NCBI RefSeq assembly: GCF_000009625.1
Contig: NC_002678.2
Span: forward strand, 5,922,001-5,986,000
Length of the DNA: 64,000 nucleotides
Origin: Mesorhizobium japonicum MAFF 303099
GTDB lineage: Bacteria; Pseudomonadota; Alphaproteobacteria; Rhizobiales; Rhizobiaceae
Direction: 5' to 3'
The notes below the pieces were generated by a model that worked only from the letters and a program-made list of their open reading frames with translations, searched no databases and was not told the DNA's origin. Each line of letters opens with the position of its first letter. Within the stretch, counting starts at the first letter, position 1. Shown piece after piece: positions 1 to 8,651 of this stretch. Both the position numbers and the translations under genes were made by a program.

Positions 1-11
1 GATCGGGACGC

Positions 12-668
12 ATGCTGAAGCTCGAACATCAAACCCTCAACGATCGCGCCTATGGCGCGCTCAAGCAGGAATTGATTTCAGGCGGTTTCAACCCAGGCCA
101 GACCCTGGTCATCCGCAAGCTTGCCGAAACCTTCGGCATCTCGACGACGCCGATCCGTGAGGCGCTGCAAAGGCTGGTGGCAGAGCGGCTGCTCGAGATG
201 CAGAACAATCGCTCGATCATTGTGCCGCTGCTGTCGGCGCCGGCCTTCGAGGAACTGACCCACATCCGCATCGCCGTCGAGGGGTTGGCGGGTGAGATGG
301 CCGCCACGCGGATAAACGAAAGCGGGCTGGTCGAGATACAGGCGACGCTCGCCGGCATGCAGCGCGCCATCGAGGCCGGCGACGCCAGGGCCTATCATGC
401 GCTGAACGAGGCCTTCCACTTCGCAATCTACCAGCACGCCGGTGCGCCGATCCTGCTCAACATGATCCGCGATCTCTGGGGCCGGGTCGGGCCCTATCTC
501 AAGCTGCTGATGCAGGCCGACCGCTATATTCCGCAGTCGAACGACGCGCATCGCAGGATTGTCGCTGCGTTGGAGCAGCGCGATGGCTCTGCTGTCCGGG
601 TCTCCCTCGAGCAGGACATCGCCGTGGCGGCCGCGGTTCTTTCAGAAAATCTTCGCACGACGACCTGA
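12..668 (+). CDS. GntR-family (FadR/FCD subfamily) transcriptional regulator
   Basis: DNA-binding regulator of 218 residues, complete. An N-terminal winged helix-turn-helix spans about residues 8-75, with the recognition segment ISTTPIREALQRL. An all-helical FCD ligand domain follows (about 80-210) and keeps the asparagine/histidine pair in ALNEAFHFAIY and the AHRRI histidine that usually bind a metal or an organic-acid effector. It reads rightwards from the window edge and converges on the FAD oxidoreductase gene ending 23 bases away, so its true operon partners may lie outside the window. It resembles the second GntR regulator at 5549-6283 over both domains, which suggests two paralogues flanking one transport locus. 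Effector unknown. Confidence 0.9.
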   Translation: MLKLEHQTLNDRAYGALKQELISGGFNPGQTLVIRKLAETFGISTTPIREALQRLVAERLLEMQNNRSIIVPLLSAPAFEELTHIRIAVEGLAGEMAATRINESGLVEIQATLAGMQRAIEAGDARAYHALNEAFHFAIYQHAGAPILLNMIRDLWGRVGPYLKLLMQADRYIPQSNDAHRRIVAALEQRDGSAVRVSLEQDIAVAAAVLSENLRTTT

Positions 669-691
669 TCGACGGCAGGCTGGGTCGGGGC

Positions 692-1996
692 CTATGCCGT
701 CTCGTCCAACCGGTCGCGCAGCATGCTCCAGCCAAGCAGCATGTTGGGCGCGTGCCGCAACAAGGCATGGAACGGGACCGGAGCCGGCGGCGCGAACGGC
801 AGCGGCAAATCTCGGGCTTCGGTTCCGGTGGCCCAGTCGGCCAGCACCTTGCCCATCGCGGTCGTCATGGCGATGCCGCGCCCGTTGCAGGCGCGGCCGG
901 CGATCAGCCCCGGTCCAAGATCCAGGAGGTGCGGCAGGAAATCCGGTTCGACCGCGGCCATTCCTGACCAGCCATAGGCAGGCGGCGGCAGGTCCGGCAG
1001 GTCGAGATGCCTGGCCAGCCGCCGCCAGATCGTGTGCGGCACGCGTGTGTCGGCGCCGGCGCTCAGAATATGCATGCCGCCGCTGATCAGCCGATTGTCG
1101 GCATCGAAGCGGAAGGTGAAGAGATTGCGCCTGGTGTCGCCCACGCCTTGCCCGCCGGGAAGCAAACGCGTCCGCACGTCGCGCGGCAAAGGCTCTGTCG
1201 CGATCTGGAAAATCTTCAGCGGAAAATAGCTTCGTTGCAGCAGCGGATTGAGCGATCCGCCATAGGCGTTGGTGGCGATCAGCACCTTGCCGGCACGCAC
1301 CGAGCCCGATGGCGTTTTCAGCGACCAGCCATCGACCACGCGATCGACCGAAGTGACCGGCGTGCGCTCGAAGATTTTGGCGCCAGCCTTCTGCGCCGCA
1401 TCGGCCAGTCCGTTCGCGTAGGCGACCGGATTGAGTACGCCACCCGAGCGGTCCATCCACCCGCCGACATAGCCGCGTGCACCGGTCAGCGCCTCAACGC
1501 CTTGCCGATCCAATGTGACCGCAGGCCGGCCACGCCGTGCCCATTGCGCGGCGCGCGATTTGACCTTTTCGAGGGCGGCAGGCGAATGTGCCGGTTGGAT
1601 CCATCCGTTCTGCACGGCGTCGCAGTCGATGCCGTGCCGTTTGATCAGGCCGAAGACCAGGTCTGCACTGCCGGCGGCAAAGTCGATCAGGCGTTCGCCG
1701 CGCTCGGGGCCGAGATGCGCAAGGATGCTGTCCGGGTCCATCTTGGCGAAGTTCGGCACGACGAAACCGGCATTCCGGCCGGTCGCGCCCCAGGCGATGA
1801 TTTCGGCTTCGAGAACAGCCACGGAGATGCCTTTTTCAGCGGCGTGCAGCGCGGTCGACAGGCCGGCAAACCCGCCGCCGACGATGGCCAGATCGACATC
1901 CAGCCCGCCTTGCAGCGCAGGCCGTTCCCGGCGGTTGCGGCTGACGGCGTGCCAGAGCGAAGCGCCATGCGCTTCCTGCCCGATCGCAGCGGTCAT
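692..1996 (-). CDS. FAD-dependent oxidoreductase, DAO (D-amino-acid oxidase/PuuB-like) family
   Basis: Flavoenzyme of 434 residues in the DAO family, which oxidises C-N bonds of amines or amino acids. The Rossmann motif VGGGFAGLS is at about residue 40, followed by the acidic end of the second strand (VLEAE) and the family segment WGATGRNAGF. The C-terminal GLIAGRACNGRGIA is the second FAD contact typical of gamma-glutamylputrescine oxidase-like members. It is the last gene of a leftward operon: its ATG overlaps the TGA of the upstream Liv permease by 4 bases, so it is translationally coupled to the importer and probably acts on the imported compound. The substrate cannot be read from the sequence; an N-containing compound is the family expectation. 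Confidence 0.85.
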   Translation of the reverse strand: MTAAIGQEAHGASLWHAVSRNRRERPALQGGLDVDLAIVGGGFAGLSTALHAAEKGISVAVLEAEIIAWGATGRNAGFVVPNFAKMDPDSILAHLGPERGERLIDFAAGSADLVFGLIKRHGIDCDAVQNGWIQPAHSPAALEKVKSRAAQWARRGRPAVTLDRQGVEALTGARGYVGGWMDRSGGVLNPVAYANGLADAAQKAGAKIFERTPVTSVDRVVDGWSLKTPSGSVRAGKVLIATNAYGGSLNPLLQRSYFPLKIFQIATEPLPRDVRTRLLPGGQGVGDTRRNLFTFRFDADNRLISGGMHILSAGADTRVPHTIWRRLARHLDLPDLPPPAYGWSGMAAVEPDFLPHLLDLGPGLIAGRACNGRGIAMTTAMGKVLADWATGTEARDLPLPFAPPAPVPFHALLRHAPNMLLGWSMLRDRLDETA

Positions 1997-2976
1997 GAGC
2001 CGGAACTGCTCTTGATCGCTGCCGCTTTTGCTCGTTTGCCGAAGCGTGGGCGACGCGGCCTGTCGCCGAACAGCCCGTTCGGCCGGATCAGCAGGATGAC
2101 GCAGAGCATCACGCCGATGGCGACGATCTGCAGCGAGGCCGCACGCGCCTGCTGCTCGGGCGCGAAGAGCACGCTGGTCAATGTGCCCGACCCCGCCCAG
2201 ATTCCCCAGACCAGGATGCTGCCGATGACGGCTCCGAAATTGCTGCCGGAGCCGCCGACGATCAGCATCACCCAGACCTGGAAGGTCAGGATCGGCAAAT
2301 AATTATCCGGCGCGATGAAGCCGGTGAAATGCGCCTGCAGTGCGCCGGCGAGTGCCATGATCGCGCCGCCGACGGCAAAGGCCTGGACGCGGTAGAAGCG
2401 CGCGCTCTTGCCCAGCGAGATCGCCGCCCGCTCATCCTCGCGCAAGGCCTTCAGCACGCGTCCCCAGGGGCTGCGCGACAGATGCTCCAGAGCGAGATAG
2501 GCGATCAGCGTGACCGCGCAGACAACGGCGAGGTTGGACAGGTTGAACAGCAGGGGCGTCTCCGCAAGGCTGCCGAAGGGACGCGGAATGAAGCCGATGC
2601 CGAACGGCCCGCCGGTCAGCTTCTGCGCATTGAGCGCGACCAGTTGCACGACGACGGCGACGCCGAATGTGGTGATCGCCAGATAGTCGGATCTCAGCCG
2701 CAGTGTCGCCATGCCGGTCAGGGCAGCGGCAATACCGCCGACGACCATGGCGCCCAGCCAGCCGACAAGGATCGGCAGGCCGAAGCCGCCCAGCCGCGCG
2801 GCATCGTCCGGTGTCGTCAGCAAAGCCGATGTATAGGCGCCGATAGCGACGAAGCCGGCGAGGCCGACATTGAACAGGCCGGTCAGCCCCCACTGCAGAT
2901 TGAGCCCCAGCGTGACCAGCGAAAAGATCAGCGCGGTGGTCAGGAAGAAGGCGCCGTAGCCGATGAGATCGATCAT
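1993..2976 (-). CDS. Liv-type ABC transporter permease (LivM-like)
   Basis: Inner-membrane permease of the branched-chain amino-acid (HAAT) ABC family, 327 residues with about eight to nine hydrophobic segments. The conserved cytoplasmic coupling region (RVLKALREDERAAISLGKSA) and the segment LTGGPFGIGFIPRPFG are typical of LivM. I start it at the ATG at 2976, which overlaps the stop of the LivH-like gene by 4 bases; the open frame runs on upstream to 4014, but that part is only antisense read-through. It works with the LivH-, LivF- and LivG-like proteins encoded just upstream and, by inference, with the binding protein at 8652-9911. The substrate is not set by the permease sequence. Confidence 0.92.
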   Translation of the reverse strand: MIDLIGYGAFFLTTALIFSLVTLGLNLQWGLTGLFNVGLAGFVAIGAYTSALLTTPDDAARLGGFGLPILVGWLGAMVVGGIAAALTGMATLRLRSDYLAITTFGVAVVVQLVALNAQKLTGGPFGIGFIPRPFGSLAETPLLFNLSNLAVVCAVTLIAYLALEHLSRSPWGRVLKALREDERAAISLGKSARFYRVQAFAVGGAIMALAGALQAHFTGFIAPDNYLPILTFQVWVMLIVGGSGSNFGAVIGSILVWGIWAGSGTLTSVLFAPEQQARAASLQIVAIGVMLCVILLIRPNGLFGDRPRRPRFGKRAKAAAIKSSSGS

Positions 2977-3881
2977 CTTTCCCGAACTCCGAAAAGGCCG
3001 ATCGGCCGCACGAACAGCACCGCCATCAGGATGATGAAGGAGACGGCGGCGCGCCATTCGGCGCCGATCAGCTGCACCGCGCCGGCCTCGGCGAGCCCGA
3101 TGATCAGCCCGCCGAGCACCGCACCCGGAATGCTGCCGATGCCGCCGAGGATGGCGGCGGCGAACATCGGCAGCAGCATGTCGAAGCCCATGAACGGACG
3201 GATCTGCACCAGGATGCCGATCATCACGCCGGCGACGCAGGCGAGCGCGCCGCCGATGATCCAGGTGACGCGCACGACGCTGGCGACGTCGATGCCGACG
3301 ATGCGGGCCAGCGCCGCGTTCTGGCTGAGCGCCTGCATGGCGCGGCCGGTCTGCGTGCGCGTCATCAACAGATGCACGCCGAGCACCAGCACCGTGGTCA
3401 GCAGCAGAAGCGCGATCTGGTCGGGGGTGACGCGGATGCCGAAGCCGACCGGCATGGCAATCTGGATCGCCCGGCTGAAATAGGTCGGCCGCGAGCTGAA
3501 GGTGAATTCGAGCAGGCTCCTCAACGCCATCGAGGCACCGAAGCTCGCCATCACCACGATAATCGCCTGGCCCTGGGAGCGCAGCCGCGAGAACAGCACT
3601 CTGTCGAGCAGCAGGGCCAGCAAGGCGGTGAAGGCCATGCCGACGACCAGCGCAACCAGGAGCGGCCAGCCGAAGGACAGCGGCGCGATGGGTGCTACCT
3701 TGCCGAAGGTGGCACCAATGGCGCTGACGACGGCGAGCGTCGCATAGGTGCCCCAGGCCATGAAGTCGCCATGGGCAAAATTCGAGAAGCGCAGGATCGA
3801 ATAGGTCAGCGTCACGCCAATGGCGCCAAGGCCGATCATCGAACCCGTCAGCAATCCATCGACGACAAATTGCAGGCTCAT
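2973..3881 (-). CDS. Liv-type ABC transporter permease (LivH-like)
   Basis: Second inner-membrane permease of the same importer, 302 residues, mostly hydrophobic. The LivH hallmarks are near the N-terminus (TYSILRFSNFAHGDFMAWG) and in the coupling loop (TRTQTGRAMQALSQN). The ATG at 3881 is preferred over an upstream in-frame start at 3953 because homology begins at MSLQFVVDG and this start gives the 4-base overlap with the LivF-like stop seen between the other genes of the operon. The protein forms the translocation pore together with the LivM-like subunit encoded immediately downstream. Confidence 0.92.
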   Translation of the reverse strand: MSLQFVVDGLLTGSMIGLGAIGVTLTYSILRFSNFAHGDFMAWGTYATLAVVSAIGATFGKVAPIAPLSFGWPLLVALVVGMAFTALLALLLDRVLFSRLRSQGQAIIVVMASFGASMALRSLLEFTFSSRPTYFSRAIQIAMPVGFGIRVTPDQIALLLLTTVLVLGVHLLMTRTQTGRAMQALSQNAALARIVGIDVASVVRVTWIIGGALACVAGVMIGILVQIRPFMGFDMLLPMFAAAILGGIGSIPGAVLGGLIIGLAEAGAVQLIGAEWRAAVSFIILMAVLFVRPIGLFGVRER

Positions 3882-4627
3882 GCCGCGCCTCCCTTGCTGG
3901 CGCGGGAAGGGCGTTGGCCGAGATAGAGTTCGGCGACCACAGGATCGTTCCACAGTTCGGAAGCGACGCCCTCGTGCCGGTCCTTGCCCTCGACCAGCAC
4001 ATAGGCGCGGTCACCGATGGCCAGTGCTGCCTTGGCGTTCTGTTCGACCAGGAGGATGGTGACGCCGGACTTGCGGATGCCGGCCAGCATTTCGAACACC
4101 ATCGACACGAATTTCGGCGACAGGCCGGCCGACGGTTCGTCGAGCACCAGCACCTTGGGATGCACGATCAGGGCGCGGGCGACCGCAAGCATTTGTCGCT
4201 GTCCGCCCGACAGATTGCCGGCGGCGGTGCGGCGCTGGCGCACGAGATCCGGGAATGCCGCATACATCTCGTCGATACGCGCAGGGATTTCACGCCGCTC
4301 GAGGATGCCGCAGGCGACTCTCAGATTGTCCTCGACCGACATCAGCGGAAAGATATTTTCGGTCTGCGGCACGAAGGCCAAGCCAAGCCGCACCATGGTG
4401 TGGGCCGGTGCTGCGGTTATGTCCTTGCCGTCCAGAAACACCGTGCCGCCGGTGATCGGGACGAGGCCGGCGATCGCTTTGATGAAGCTCGATTTGCCGG
4501 CGCCGTTGGGGCCGAGGACGACGACGATCTCGCCTTTGCCGACGGTGATCGAGGCGCCGCGCACGATCGGCACGCCAGGCTCGTAGCCGGCCTCGAGATC
4601 GCGCACATCGAGGACGGTCTCGCTCAT
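3878..4627 (-). CDS. Liv-type ABC transporter ATP-binding protein (LivF-like)
   Basis: Cytoplasmic ATPase subunit, 249 residues. Visible in order: Walker A GPNGAGKSS (about residue 38), the LivF-type Q-loop region FVPQTENIFPLMSVEDNL, the ABC signature LSGGQRQMLAVARAL, Walker B VLVLDEPSAGLSP and the H-loop segment ILLVEQNAKAAL. All catalytic motifs are intact. It overlaps both neighbours by 4 bases (LivG-like upstream, LivH-like downstream), so the four transporter genes form one translationally coupled unit. It pairs with the LivG-like ATPase to power the importer. Confidence 0.93.
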   Translation of the reverse strand: MSETVLDVRDLEAGYEPGVPIVRGASITVGKGEIVVVLGPNGAGKSSFIKAIAGLVPITGGTVFLDGKDITAAPAHTMVRLGLAFVPQTENIFPLMSVEDNLRVACGILERREIPARIDEMYAAFPDLVRQRRTAAGNLSGGQRQMLAVARALIVHPKVLVLDEPSAGLSPKFVSMVFEMLAGIRKSGVTILLVEQNAKAALAIGDRAYVLVEGKDRHEGVASELWNDPVVAELYLGQRPSRASKGGAA

Positions 4628-5424
4628 GCCGTGCCTCCGAGATAGGCTTCGATGACACGCGGGTCGCGGGCGACCTCTTCCGCCGTGCCTTCGCTGAGCA
4701 ATTGGCCGCTCGCCATGACCAGGACGCGGTGACAGAGCCGCGTCACCATGTCGATATTGTGCTCGATCAGCAGGAAGGTGATGCCGCGCGCATTGATGTC
4801 GCGGATGCGATCGATAATGACTTCGAGCAGCGTCGCGTTGACGCCGGCCGCCGGCTCGTCGAGCAGGATGATTGCCGGGTCGGCCATCATAACACGGGCG
4901 AGTTCGAGCAATTTGCGCTGGCCGCCGGATAGCACGCGCGCCGGCTCATGCGCGAGATGGGTGAGGGTCACCAGTTCCAGAAGGTCGAGCGCCTTTGCCC
5001 TGGCCGCTTTTTCCTGTGCCGCCACCCGCCAAGGCGTGACGAAGTTGGCGAGTAATGTCTCGCCGGCCTGACCCTGTGCCGCCAGCATGATGTTCTCGAT
5101 CAGCGTCAGATTGGGCAGCGGGCGCGGGATCTGGAAGGTGCGGCCAAGGCCACGGCCGATGCGCAGATGCGCGGCTTCGCCAGAGACGGGCGCGCCGTTG
5201 ATAAGGATGTCGCCGCTGGAAGGCAGAATACTGCCGGCCAGCAGGTCGAACATGGTCGTCTTGCCGGCGCCGTTCGGCCCGATCAGGCCGAGGATTTCGC
5301 CTGCTTTGACGTCAAACGAGACATCGTTGACGGCGACAAGGCCGCCGAACCGCCTGACGACATGTCTCGCCGTCAGAACCGGCGCACGGGTCTCCTTCCC
5401 CTGCCGTTCGGTTGCCTCGCTCAT
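4624..5424 (-). CDS. Liv-type ABC transporter ATP-binding protein (LivG-like)
   Basis: Second ATPase subunit, 266 residues with Walker A GPNGAGKTT, the LivG insertion region around GLGRTFQIPRPLPNLTLIEN, signature LSGGQRKLLELARVMM, Walker B IILLDEPAAGVN and the H-loop segment FLLIEHNIDMV. It is the first gene of the leftward operon LivG-LivF-LivH-LivM-FAD oxidoreductase. The ATG at 5424 is chosen because family homology starts a few residues later; the in-frame extension to 5577 would run through the divergent promoter region. The gap to the divergent GntR gene (5425-5548) holds the likely operators. Confidence 0.92.
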   Translation of the reverse strand: MSEATERQGKETRAPVLTARHVVRRFGGLVAVNDVSFDVKAGEILGLIGPNGAGKTTMFDLLAGSILPSSGDILINGAPVSGEAAHLRIGRGLGRTFQIPRPLPNLTLIENIMLAAQGQAGETLLANFVTPWRVAAQEKAARAKALDLLELVTLTHLAHEPARVLSGGQRKLLELARVMMADPAIILLDEPAAGVNATLLEVIIDRIRDINARGITFLLIEHNIDMVTRLCHRVLVMASGQLLSEGTAEEVARDPRVIEAYLGGTA

Positions 5425-5472
5425 CAAACCCTCTGGCCGAAGACGATCATCGCCGTCTCCTGATTTTTGATT

Positions 5473-5496
5473 TGTGATCACACTTGCTTTGATCAC
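5473..5496. promoter_or_regulatory. Candidate GntR operator pair in divergent promoter region
   Basis: The perfect 10-base palindrome TGTGATCACA (5473-5482) is followed by the related half-perfect copy TTGATCAC (5489-5496). Their GATC centres lie 15 bases apart. They sit between the divergent LivG-like and GntR genes, where a FadR-subfamily autoregulator would bind. Binding by the neighbouring GntR protein is inferred from position and symmetry only. Confidence 0.5.
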
Positions 5497-5548
5497 GCTA
5501 TTCGGCTTTAATTTCATCCGCAAGCCGAAAACGGGGCAAAAGCCGGGA

Positions 5549-6283
5549 ATGCAGAAGGCTGCCATCGAGCGAACCAACGAAACAATCGCAGCCCAGCTTA
5601 CGCCGGTCGGCCGCGAGACCGTGCAGGATCGCGTCTATTCCGAATTGCGCCGCGCCTTGATCGGCGGCCTGTTCGAGCCGAACCAGGTGCTGACCATCCG
5701 CGGCCTTGCCGATGCGCTGGTCACCTCGACCATGCCCGTGCGTGAAGCGCTCGGCCGGCTGATCACGGAAAAGGCGCTGGAGGCGCTGCCCAACCGCTCG
5801 GTGCGCGTGCCGCCGATCACGCTGGAACGTATCGACGATCTCTTGCGTGCCCGCTCACTCATCGAAGGCGAAGCGATCGCGCTTGCCGCCACGCGCATGA
5901 ACCCGCGCCAGATCGCTTCGATTGAAGCTATGCTTGGCGAGTGGGATGAGATGCGGGCGCTGAAGCACAAGAAGGATATCGACCGCGAAGCGACGCTCAA
6001 CCAGAGCTTCCATTTCGAGATCTACCGCTGCTGCGGTTCGGCCGTGCTGATCCCGATGATCGAAAGCCTGTGGCTGCAATCGGGTCCCTGCATCCGCGTC
6101 GCCATCTATGCCTTTTCCGATGCCGGCGAGGTCGACACCGCGCACTATCACCGTCGCATCGTCGCGGCGCTGGCCAAGCAGGATGCGCAAGCGGCGCGCG
6201 AGGCGCTGGTGGCCGATATCAGCCGGCCTTTTGCCTTCCTGCGCGACAAGCTTCAATCCGCCGCCGCGAAAGACCACACATGA
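5549..6283 (+). CDS. GntR-family (FCD) transcriptional regulator, local regulator of the Liv/oxidoreductase locus
   Basis: Regulator of 244 residues from the ATG at 5549. The winged helix-turn-helix is at about residues 20-90 (TSTMPVREALGRL), and the FCD effector domain keeps the LNQSFHFEIY and HYHRRI positions. An in-frame start at 5474 would put the start codon inside the TGTGATCACA palindrome, so the later start is preferred. Its stop overlaps the ATG of the DUF3830-like gene (ATGA), making it the first gene of a rightward operon that ends with the binding protein. It is divergent from the transporter operon and most likely controls both units in response to the imported substrate or a product. 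Confidence 0.88.
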   Translation: MQKAAIERTNETIAAQLTPVGRETVQDRVYSELRRALIGGLFEPNQVLTIRGLADALVTSTMPVREALGRLITEKALEALPNRSVRVPPITLERIDDLLRARSLIEGEAIALAATRMNPRQIASIEAMLGEWDEMRALKHKKDIDREATLNQSFHFEIYRCCGSAVLIPMIESLWLQSGPCIRVAIYAFSDAGEVDTAHYHRRIVAALAKQDAQAAREALVADISRPFAFLRDKLQSAAAKDHT

Positions 6284-6768
6284 ACAAGCCGGCTATCAGG
6301 ATCACCGAACCGAGCTCGAAGCTTTCCGTGACGGCGCTGCTGCTGCCCGAAAAGGCGCCGGAAAACGTGGCTTTCCTTTTGGCGTATCTCACCGCCCCAC
6401 GCGTGGTCCCCGGCATCCATGCCATGTGGACGGGACCTGAGATTTCCTGCCCGGTTCCATCAGCTGATCTCGATGGCCAGTCCTATGCCAGGCCATTGCC
6501 GGCGGAGAACGCGACGCTGACGCCGCAGCCCGGCGACATTGTGCTGTCCTACGTGCCGCCGCGCATGTGGGGTGGCAACCCCAATGCCATTTTCGACATC
6601 GGCCTCTATTACGGGCAGGGCGCGCGGCTTCTGTTCCCGATCGGCTGGCTGGCCGGCAGCGTGGTGGCGCAGGTGCTGCCGCAGGAGCGTGAGCAGTTCG
6701 CTGCCGCCTGTGGCGTCATCCGCCGCAACGGCGCCTGCGACATCACCTTCAGCCTGGTGGAGGCCTGA
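6280..6768 (+). CDS. DUF3830-like protein (cyclophilin-like fold)
   Basis: Small cytoplasmic protein of 162 residues with no signal peptide. The central part resembles the DUF3830 family as I know it: a GDIVLSYVPP strand, the glycine/asparagine stretch MWGGNPNAIFDIGLYYGQGARLL, and a C-terminal IGWLAGSVVAQVL strand matching the family pattern of a small beta-barrel with bound ligand. No biochemical function is established to my knowledge. It is translationally coupled to the GntR regulator (4-base overlap) and followed after one base by the TIGR04076-like gene. The conserved setting suggests a role in processing or sensing the imported compound. Confidence 0.6.
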   Translation: MNKPAIRITEPSSKLSVTALLLPEKAPENVAFLLAYLTAPRVVPGIHAMWTGPEISCPVPSADLDGQSYARPLPAENATLTPQPGDIVLSYVPPRMWGGNPNAIFDIGLYYGQGARLLFPIGWLAGSVVAQVLPQEREQFAAACGVIRRNGACDITFSLVEA

Positions 6769-6769
6769 C

Positions 6770-7123
6770 ATGGCCGACGACAGTTTCGAGCTCTTCGACC
6801 TTCGCGTCGAGGCGGTCATCCCCGAGGGCAAGCCGATCTATTGCGGCGCCAAGGCGGGTGATTATTTCGAGCTCAAGGGCGAGATGCTGTCGCTGCCGGC
6901 AGGGCAGGGCTTTTCGATCTATTCGCTCGCCGCCGTGCTGCCGTTGTTGGCGGCAAAGCAGCGCCCGACCGACGCCAATGACTGGATGACCTCTGACGCC
7001 GAGATCGCCTGTCCCGATCCCAATTGCGCCAGCCGGCTCAGGATCGTCAGGACCGGCAAACGGCGGTTCAGCCATGCGCAGACCACGGCCGTGCCGCTGC
7101 CGAAGGAGAATGACAAGGGATGA
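6770..7123 (+). CDS. TIGR04076-like small protein
   Basis: Protein of 117 residues. The N-terminal half has the AKAGDYFELKGEMLSLPAGQ-type element (a GDxF turn, then a conserved glycine), the middle is FSIYSLAAVLPLLAAKQR, and near the C-terminus is a cysteine-bearing IACPDPNC motif. These match the pattern I know for the TIGR04076 family, in which a VACPDP-type motif is diagnostic. Function unknown; the paired cysteines could bind a metal or be redox active, but that is inference. It starts two bases after the DUF3830-like stop, and its own stop overlaps the aldo/keto reductase ATG by 4 bases, so the three products are made together. Confidence 0.65.
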   Translation: MADDSFELFDLRVEAVIPEGKPIYCGAKAGDYFELKGEMLSLPAGQGFSIYSLAAVLPLLAAKQRPTDANDWMTSDAEIACPDPNCASRLRIVRTGKRRFSHAQTTAVPLPKENDKG

Positions 7124-8175
7124 CTGCCAAGACTTTCGAACTCGGCCCCGGCTACACCATTTCGCGCGTCATTCGCGGCGGCTGGCAGCTTGCCGGCGGC
7201 CATGGCGCCATCGACCGCAGCCAAGCGGTGACCGATCTGATCGCCACTTTCGATGCCGGCATCTGGACCTATGATTGCGCCGACATCTACACCGGCGTCG
7301 AGGAACTGATCGGCGCCGCGCGCCTGCGCCTGGCCAGCGAACGTGGCCTCGACGTTGCCGCGAAAATGAAAGTGCACACCAAGCTGGTACCCGACCTCGA
7401 ACGGCTGGCCACGATCAGCCGCGACTATATCAGGGGCATCGTCGAGCAGTCGCTGCGCAGGCTGAAGACCGAGCGGCTCGATCTCGTGCAGTTCCACTGG
7501 TGGGACTATGACCAGCCTCGCTATGTCGAGGCGATGGGCTGGCTCGACGAGCTTCGGCGCGAGGGCAAGGTGCGCAATCTCGGCACCACCAATTTCGACA
7601 CGCCGCGGCTGGCCGAAATCCTCGCCGCCGGCATTCCGCTGGTCAGCCAGCAACTGCAGTATTCAGTGCTCGATCAGCGGCCGGCACACAGCCTCGCCGA
7701 GCTTGCCGCGAAAAATGGCGTCAGCTTCCTCTGCTATGGTTCGGTGGCCGGCGGCTTCCTCAGCGACAAATGGCTTGGGGTCGCCGAACCCGCCACGCCG
7801 CTCGAAAACCGCTCGCTGGTCAAATACAAGCTGATCATCGATGATTTCGGCGGCTGGGACCTGTTCCAGCAGCTGCTCCAGGCATTGAAGGCCGTCGGCG
7901 ACCGCCACGGCGTCGACATCGCCACCATCGCCAGCGCCTGGGTGCTGAAGCAGCCGCGTGTCGCTGCCGTCATCGTCGGCGCCCGCAACCAGGCGCATGC
8001 GCTCGCAAATGCTCGCATCATGGACGTCGCGCTCGACGCCGATGACCGGGCGAAGATAGCGGCTGTGATCGCGCAAAGCCAAGGTCCCCTTGGCGACGTC
8101 TACACGCTGGAGCGCGACCGTCACGGCCGCCACGGCTCGATCATGCATTACAATTTGAACGCAGGCCGCACATGA
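7120..8175 (+). CDS. Aldo/keto reductase family oxidoreductase
   Basis: NAD(P)H-linked reductase of 351 residues, cytoplasmic TIM barrel. The catalytic Asp/Tyr segment is recognisable in TYDCADIYTGVEELIGAA (about residues 48-65), the lysine in DVAAKMKVH, and the catalytic histidine in DLVQFHWWDY. The C-terminal cofactor-binding loop is PRVAAVIVGARNQAHALAN. It carries a longer C-terminal extension (GDVYTLERDRHGRHGSIM) than typical family members of about 320 residues. It overlaps genes on both sides by 4 bases. It probably reduces or oxidises a carbonyl/alcohol group of the compound brought in by the Liv-type transporter; specificity is unknown. Confidence 0.85.
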   Translation: MTAKTFELGPGYTISRVIRGGWQLAGGHGAIDRSQAVTDLIATFDAGIWTYDCADIYTGVEELIGAARLRLASERGLDVAAKMKVHTKLVPDLERLATISRDYIRGIVEQSLRRLKTERLDLVQFHWWDYDQPRYVEAMGWLDELRREGKVRNLGTTNFDTPRLAEILAAGIPLVSQQLQYSVLDQRPAHSLAELAAKNGVSFLCYGSVAGGFLSDKWLGVAEPATPLENRSLVKYKLIIDDFGGWDLFQQLLQALKAVGDRHGVDIATIASAWVLKQPRVAAVIVGARNQAHALANARIMDVALDADDRAKIAAVIAQSQGPLGDVYTLERDRHGRHGSIMHYNLNAGRT

Positions 8176-8603
8176 ACGCCAGCAACCCGGCGCTGTTTTC
8201 GCAGGCCAGCGCCGAGGTTATCGGCCTGCATCGCTTCTTCGTCGACTGGTTCGTCGCCGCGCGAGCCGACACGGTGGACTTCACGCGCTTCGAAGGCGTC
8301 ATGGGCGAAGGCTTGACCATGATCGCACCGAGCGGCCAGATCCTCGACCGTGACGCTGTGATCGATCATGTCCGCTCAAGCCGCGCCACATGCGACGACG
8401 GGTTTGCCATTTCGATCGAGGATATCAGGCCCGGTTGGCAAACCGAGGACACCATCGTCGTCCTTTACGTCGAGGCGCAGTTGCGCGCGGGCAAGCACAG
8501 CCGCCGTCAGTCGAGCGCCGTCTTCACCACCAGTTCATCGGCGCCCAACGGCGTCGAATGGCGACACCTGCATGAAACCTGGCTGCAGGTGCCGGAACGC
8601 TGA
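8172..8603 (+). CDS. NTF2/SnoaL-like domain protein
   Basis: Protein of 143 residues with the size and strand/helix pattern of the NTF2-like cone fold: two N-terminal helices (LHRFFVDWFVAAR), the DFTRFEGVMGEGLTMIAPSG region, then alternating strands ending in GVEWRHLHETWLQVPE. Members include small isomerases, dehydratases and ligand-binding proteins, so an activity cannot be assigned. It overlaps the aldo/keto reductase stop by 4 bases and precedes the binding-protein gene by 48 bases. Its place in the catabolic operon suggests it handles the same small molecule. Confidence 0.6.
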   Translation: MNASNPALFSQASAEVIGLHRFFVDWFVAARADTVDFTRFEGVMGEGLTMIAPSGQILDRDAVIDHVRSSRATCDDGFAISIEDIRPGWQTEDTIVVLYVEAQLRAGKHSRRQSSAVFTTSSSAPNGVEWRHLHETWLQVPER

Positions 8604-8651
8604 ACAGGCTCCAGAGATCAATTTAGTGCGAGTAACGAAAGGGGAACAACA

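Noticed and set aside
1993..4014. A 673-codon fused permease frame
   Set aside because: Only the part from 2976 down has LivM homology; the upstream part is an out-of-frame shadow of the LivH and LivF genes.
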